Assembly: GCA_036365455.1 (NCBI GenBank)
Contig: JAWQUS010000003.1
Location: 2,190,001 to 2,254,000, forward strand
DNA: 64,000 bases
Reading direction: 5' to 3'
Origin: Macrosoma leucophasiata
Lineage: Eukaryota; Arthropoda; Insecta; Lepidoptera; Hedylidae
The notes beneath the pieces are model-generated. The model worked only from the letters and a program-made list of their open reading frames with translations. It was not told where the DNA came from and ran no database searches. Every line of letters starts with the position of its first letter. Within the stretch, counting starts at the first letter, position 1. Position numbers and translations under genes: made by a program. Of the stretch, positions 62,644 to 64,000 are shown piece by piece.

Positions 62644-62822
62644 TTTTTTTATATAATGGACTTCCATTGCAGCCTATAAACACCCACACAAAGACCAAGG
62701 TCAAAATGCAGATGCGTTACCACTCCTGAGGCCTAAAGCGTTATGCCTCTGAGGCTGCAGTCATCACTTAACATCAATGTGAACTACATGCTTATTTGCC
62801 ACTTTCATTACATAAAAAAAAC
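62644..62822. mobile_element. Family A tail-to-tail chimera
   Basis: 62644-62754 is family A in minus orientation (T-run to GTTATGCCTCTG). It changes without spacer to plus orientation (GGCTGCAGTCATCACTTAAC to CATTACATAAAAAAA) at 62755. Confidence 0.85.
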
Positions 62823-62827
62823 ATAAC

Positions 62828-63174
62828 GCAACTTCACGCATGCATAGTAGTGATAGTAGATATTCAAACACCAACGATTCGCCGGTCACGTCTTGCCCCA
62901 TGTAACAGTTGGCGAGTCTGTTGACATCTCCGGCCACATTACCAAACACCGAGGGTGGCACTGGGAATCTTTCAGGAAATGGAATAATCCCCATAGCACC
63001 AGAGATAATGGAGTGGTATCAAAAAGGAAAAGGAGATGAGTCAAACGATTAAGTGTATGACCCTTTTTCCTTTGACACCTTCATTACACCTTTATCTCTC
63101 CTATAGGTTCCGACCCGGGGATCGAACCAGCCCAGCGTAGCAGTGATGGACTGCTACTAGACTACGGAGGCAGT
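62828..63174 (-). mobile_element. Family B SINE, diverged, with an insertion
   Basis: GCAACTTCACGC tail, GACATCTCCGGCCACATTAC body, and minus-strand head CTGCCTCCGTAGTCTAGTAG with GGTTCGATCCCCGGG. An ~80-bp insert at 63010-63085 has near-inverted ends (TCAAAAAGGAAAAGG / CCCTTTTTCCTTTGA). Confidence 0.82.
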
Positions 63175-63188
63175 TAAATAAGACTACG

Positions 63189-63385
63189 AGCAGATGTACC
63201 GCCCCAGTCAAACTCCCCGCCTGGTGTCCTCGAACCGGATCACGCGGGAGTTGTACGGCCACGAGCGTTGCCGCCACGTCACCACTCTGCGCGCTTGGAA
63301 CATAACAAACAACCGATATAAATCGACCGCGCACCGCCTTCGCCCAACCGAATAAGTAATTAAACAATGAAAGTCATTAATATTC
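63189..63385 (-). pseudogene. 28S rRNA gene fragment
   Basis: The plus strand reads CAGATGTACCGCCCCAGTCA, AACTCCCCGCCTGG, GTCCTCGAACCGGATCACGC and GGGAGTTGTACGGCC, the reverse complement of the conserved large-subunit region that contains GGGGAGTTTGACTGGGGCGG. The distal part (CGTTGCCGCCACGTCACCAC, CGATATAAATCGACCGCGC) fits an insect-specific expansion. A CA is missing in CCTGG(CA)GTG. Only ~200 bp are present between a family B and a family A copy, so it is a dispersed pseudogene fragment. Confidence 0.85.
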
Positions 63386-63390
63386 AACAA

Positions 63391-63680
63391 TTACTGGTGG
63401 TAGAGCTCCAGTGACGGAGCTCGCGGGCGTAGGCACCACCGCATTACCTAATATACTTGCCGCTAAATGGTAGTGTTCAGCACTATCGTGTTCCGGTCAG
63501 GTGGTAATGTACGGCCCTGTAATTTCCGGCACAGAGGCATAACACCTTAGGCCTTAGGAGTGGTAACGCATCTGCATTTTTACCTCTGGTCATTGTGTGG
63601 GTGTCTATAGGCTGCAGTCATCACTCAACATCAATGTGAACTGTATGCTTGTTTGCCACTCTTAAAACATAAAAAAAAAA
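63391..63680 (+). mobile_element. Family A retroposon, reference full-length copy
   Basis: The majority form of the family: head ACTGGTGGTAGAGCTCCAGT with a GAGCTC(CAGTGACG)GAGCTC hairpin, then GCGGGCGTAGGCACCACCGC, CTAAATGGTAGTGTTCAGCA, GTACGGCCCTGTAATTTCCG, GAGTGGTAACGCATCTGC, GTCTATAGGCTGCAGTCATC and CAATGTGAACTG, ending ACATAAAAAAAAA. The one-sided A-run and frequent head truncation argue for retroposition. I see no clear RNA-polymerase-III B box, so its class (SINE or LINE-derived) is open. Confidence 0.93.
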
Positions 63681-63686
63681 ACAATT

Positions 63687-63893
63687 AATATTGCACATTG
63701 AGCCGACGAAAGAGAACCTTGGTAGAGCGTTATTTCTGTTGCACACTGCCTACGTAAGCACTGACAGTCCGGTATGGGTCAAAACTCGATCAAAATGGTC
63801 GACAAACGTCAAATAGGTACGGTTCGAAAGAGATAACGCTCTACAGACCCGAAATAAGCCGAAGTCTCCTTCTTAGGCTCGATGTGCAATATT
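63687..63893. mobile_element. Family F MITE, complete inner element
   Basis: 207 bp with 18-bp terminal inverted repeats (AATATTGCACATTGAGCC and GGCTCGATGTGCAATATT) and an inner pair TAGAGCGTTAT / ATAACGCTCTA. Contains CTGCCTACGTAAGCACTGAC and ATGGTCGACAAACGTC. Immediately follows the family A tail. Confidence 0.88.
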
Positions 63894-64000
63894 TGAGCAC
63901 TGTAGTGGTTTTTCAGCGACGATCGCGAACGATCTCCCACTTATGCTACACCTCTCGTGTCTCCTTACAATGTATAACTACTTAATAAAAAGTTATAATG
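63894..64000. other. Window end, nothing recognised
   Basis: GAGCACTGTAGTGG may be the outer F arm; the remainder is unassigned. Confidence 0.35.

Noticed and set aside
63101..63367. An 88-codon minus-strand frame
   Set aside because: It overlaps the 28S rDNA fragment and a SINE head and is explained by them.

Overview
The window looks like transposon-rich intergenic and intronic DNA of a lepidopteran (moth or butterfly). The evidence is AT-rich sequence with almost no long reading frames, Lep1-type Helitrons ending in CTAGT, several tRNA-derived SINEs, and remnants of Jockey/CR1-like, RTE-like and restriction-like-endonuclease (RLE) LINEs. I found no bacterial operons, CRISPR arrays or intact viral genes. 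All assignments come from reading the sequence; no database search was run, so family names rest on motif recognition and on comparing copies within the window.

The only segment I read as part of a host protein-coding gene is at 5.9-6.25 kb: a short GC-rich promoter/leader followed by a 44-codon first exon (6118-6249, + strand) resembling the N-terminal TPR of the histone chaperone NASP (often annotated 'protein HGV2' in insects). Its 5' splice site coincides with the first base of homology to a tRNA-derived SINE. I could not find the following exons.

The rest is a nested mosaic. Letters name families in the entries. A: a ~280-bp poly-A retroposon with about 30 copies or fragments in both orientations. 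B, C, D, E: tRNA-derived SINEs or SINE-like elements; B and D have similar 3' tails. F, R, S: inverted-repeat MITEs. H, K, L, P, Q, T: unclassified dispersed repeats found at least twice here. Helitrons: Lep1-like pieces, 'U' elements (GGGGCGGGTCGCTAGT end) and others. LINE remnants: a Jockey-like 3' half (11.7-12.5 kb) with two shorter copies, a Jockey/CR1-like RT ruin (15.4-16.0 kb), an RTE (38.9-40.0 kb) with four fragments, an RLE-type C-terminus (30.8-31.2 kb) with a second copy at 54.8 kb, a CR1/Jockey-like C-terminus (45.3-46.0 kb) and an RT scrap at 52.7 kb.

Special structures: a 277-bp tandem duplication with a perfectly identical core (14.1-15.2 kb), a ~700-bp palindrome (25.5-26.2 kb), a tRNA-like palindrome (60.1-60.4 kb), a 15-bp minisatellite whose units are themselves inverted repeats (40.06-40.23 kb), two head-to-tail Lep1 Helitrons inside a MITE (40.6-41.2 kb), and a fragment of 28S rDNA (63.2-63.4 kb).
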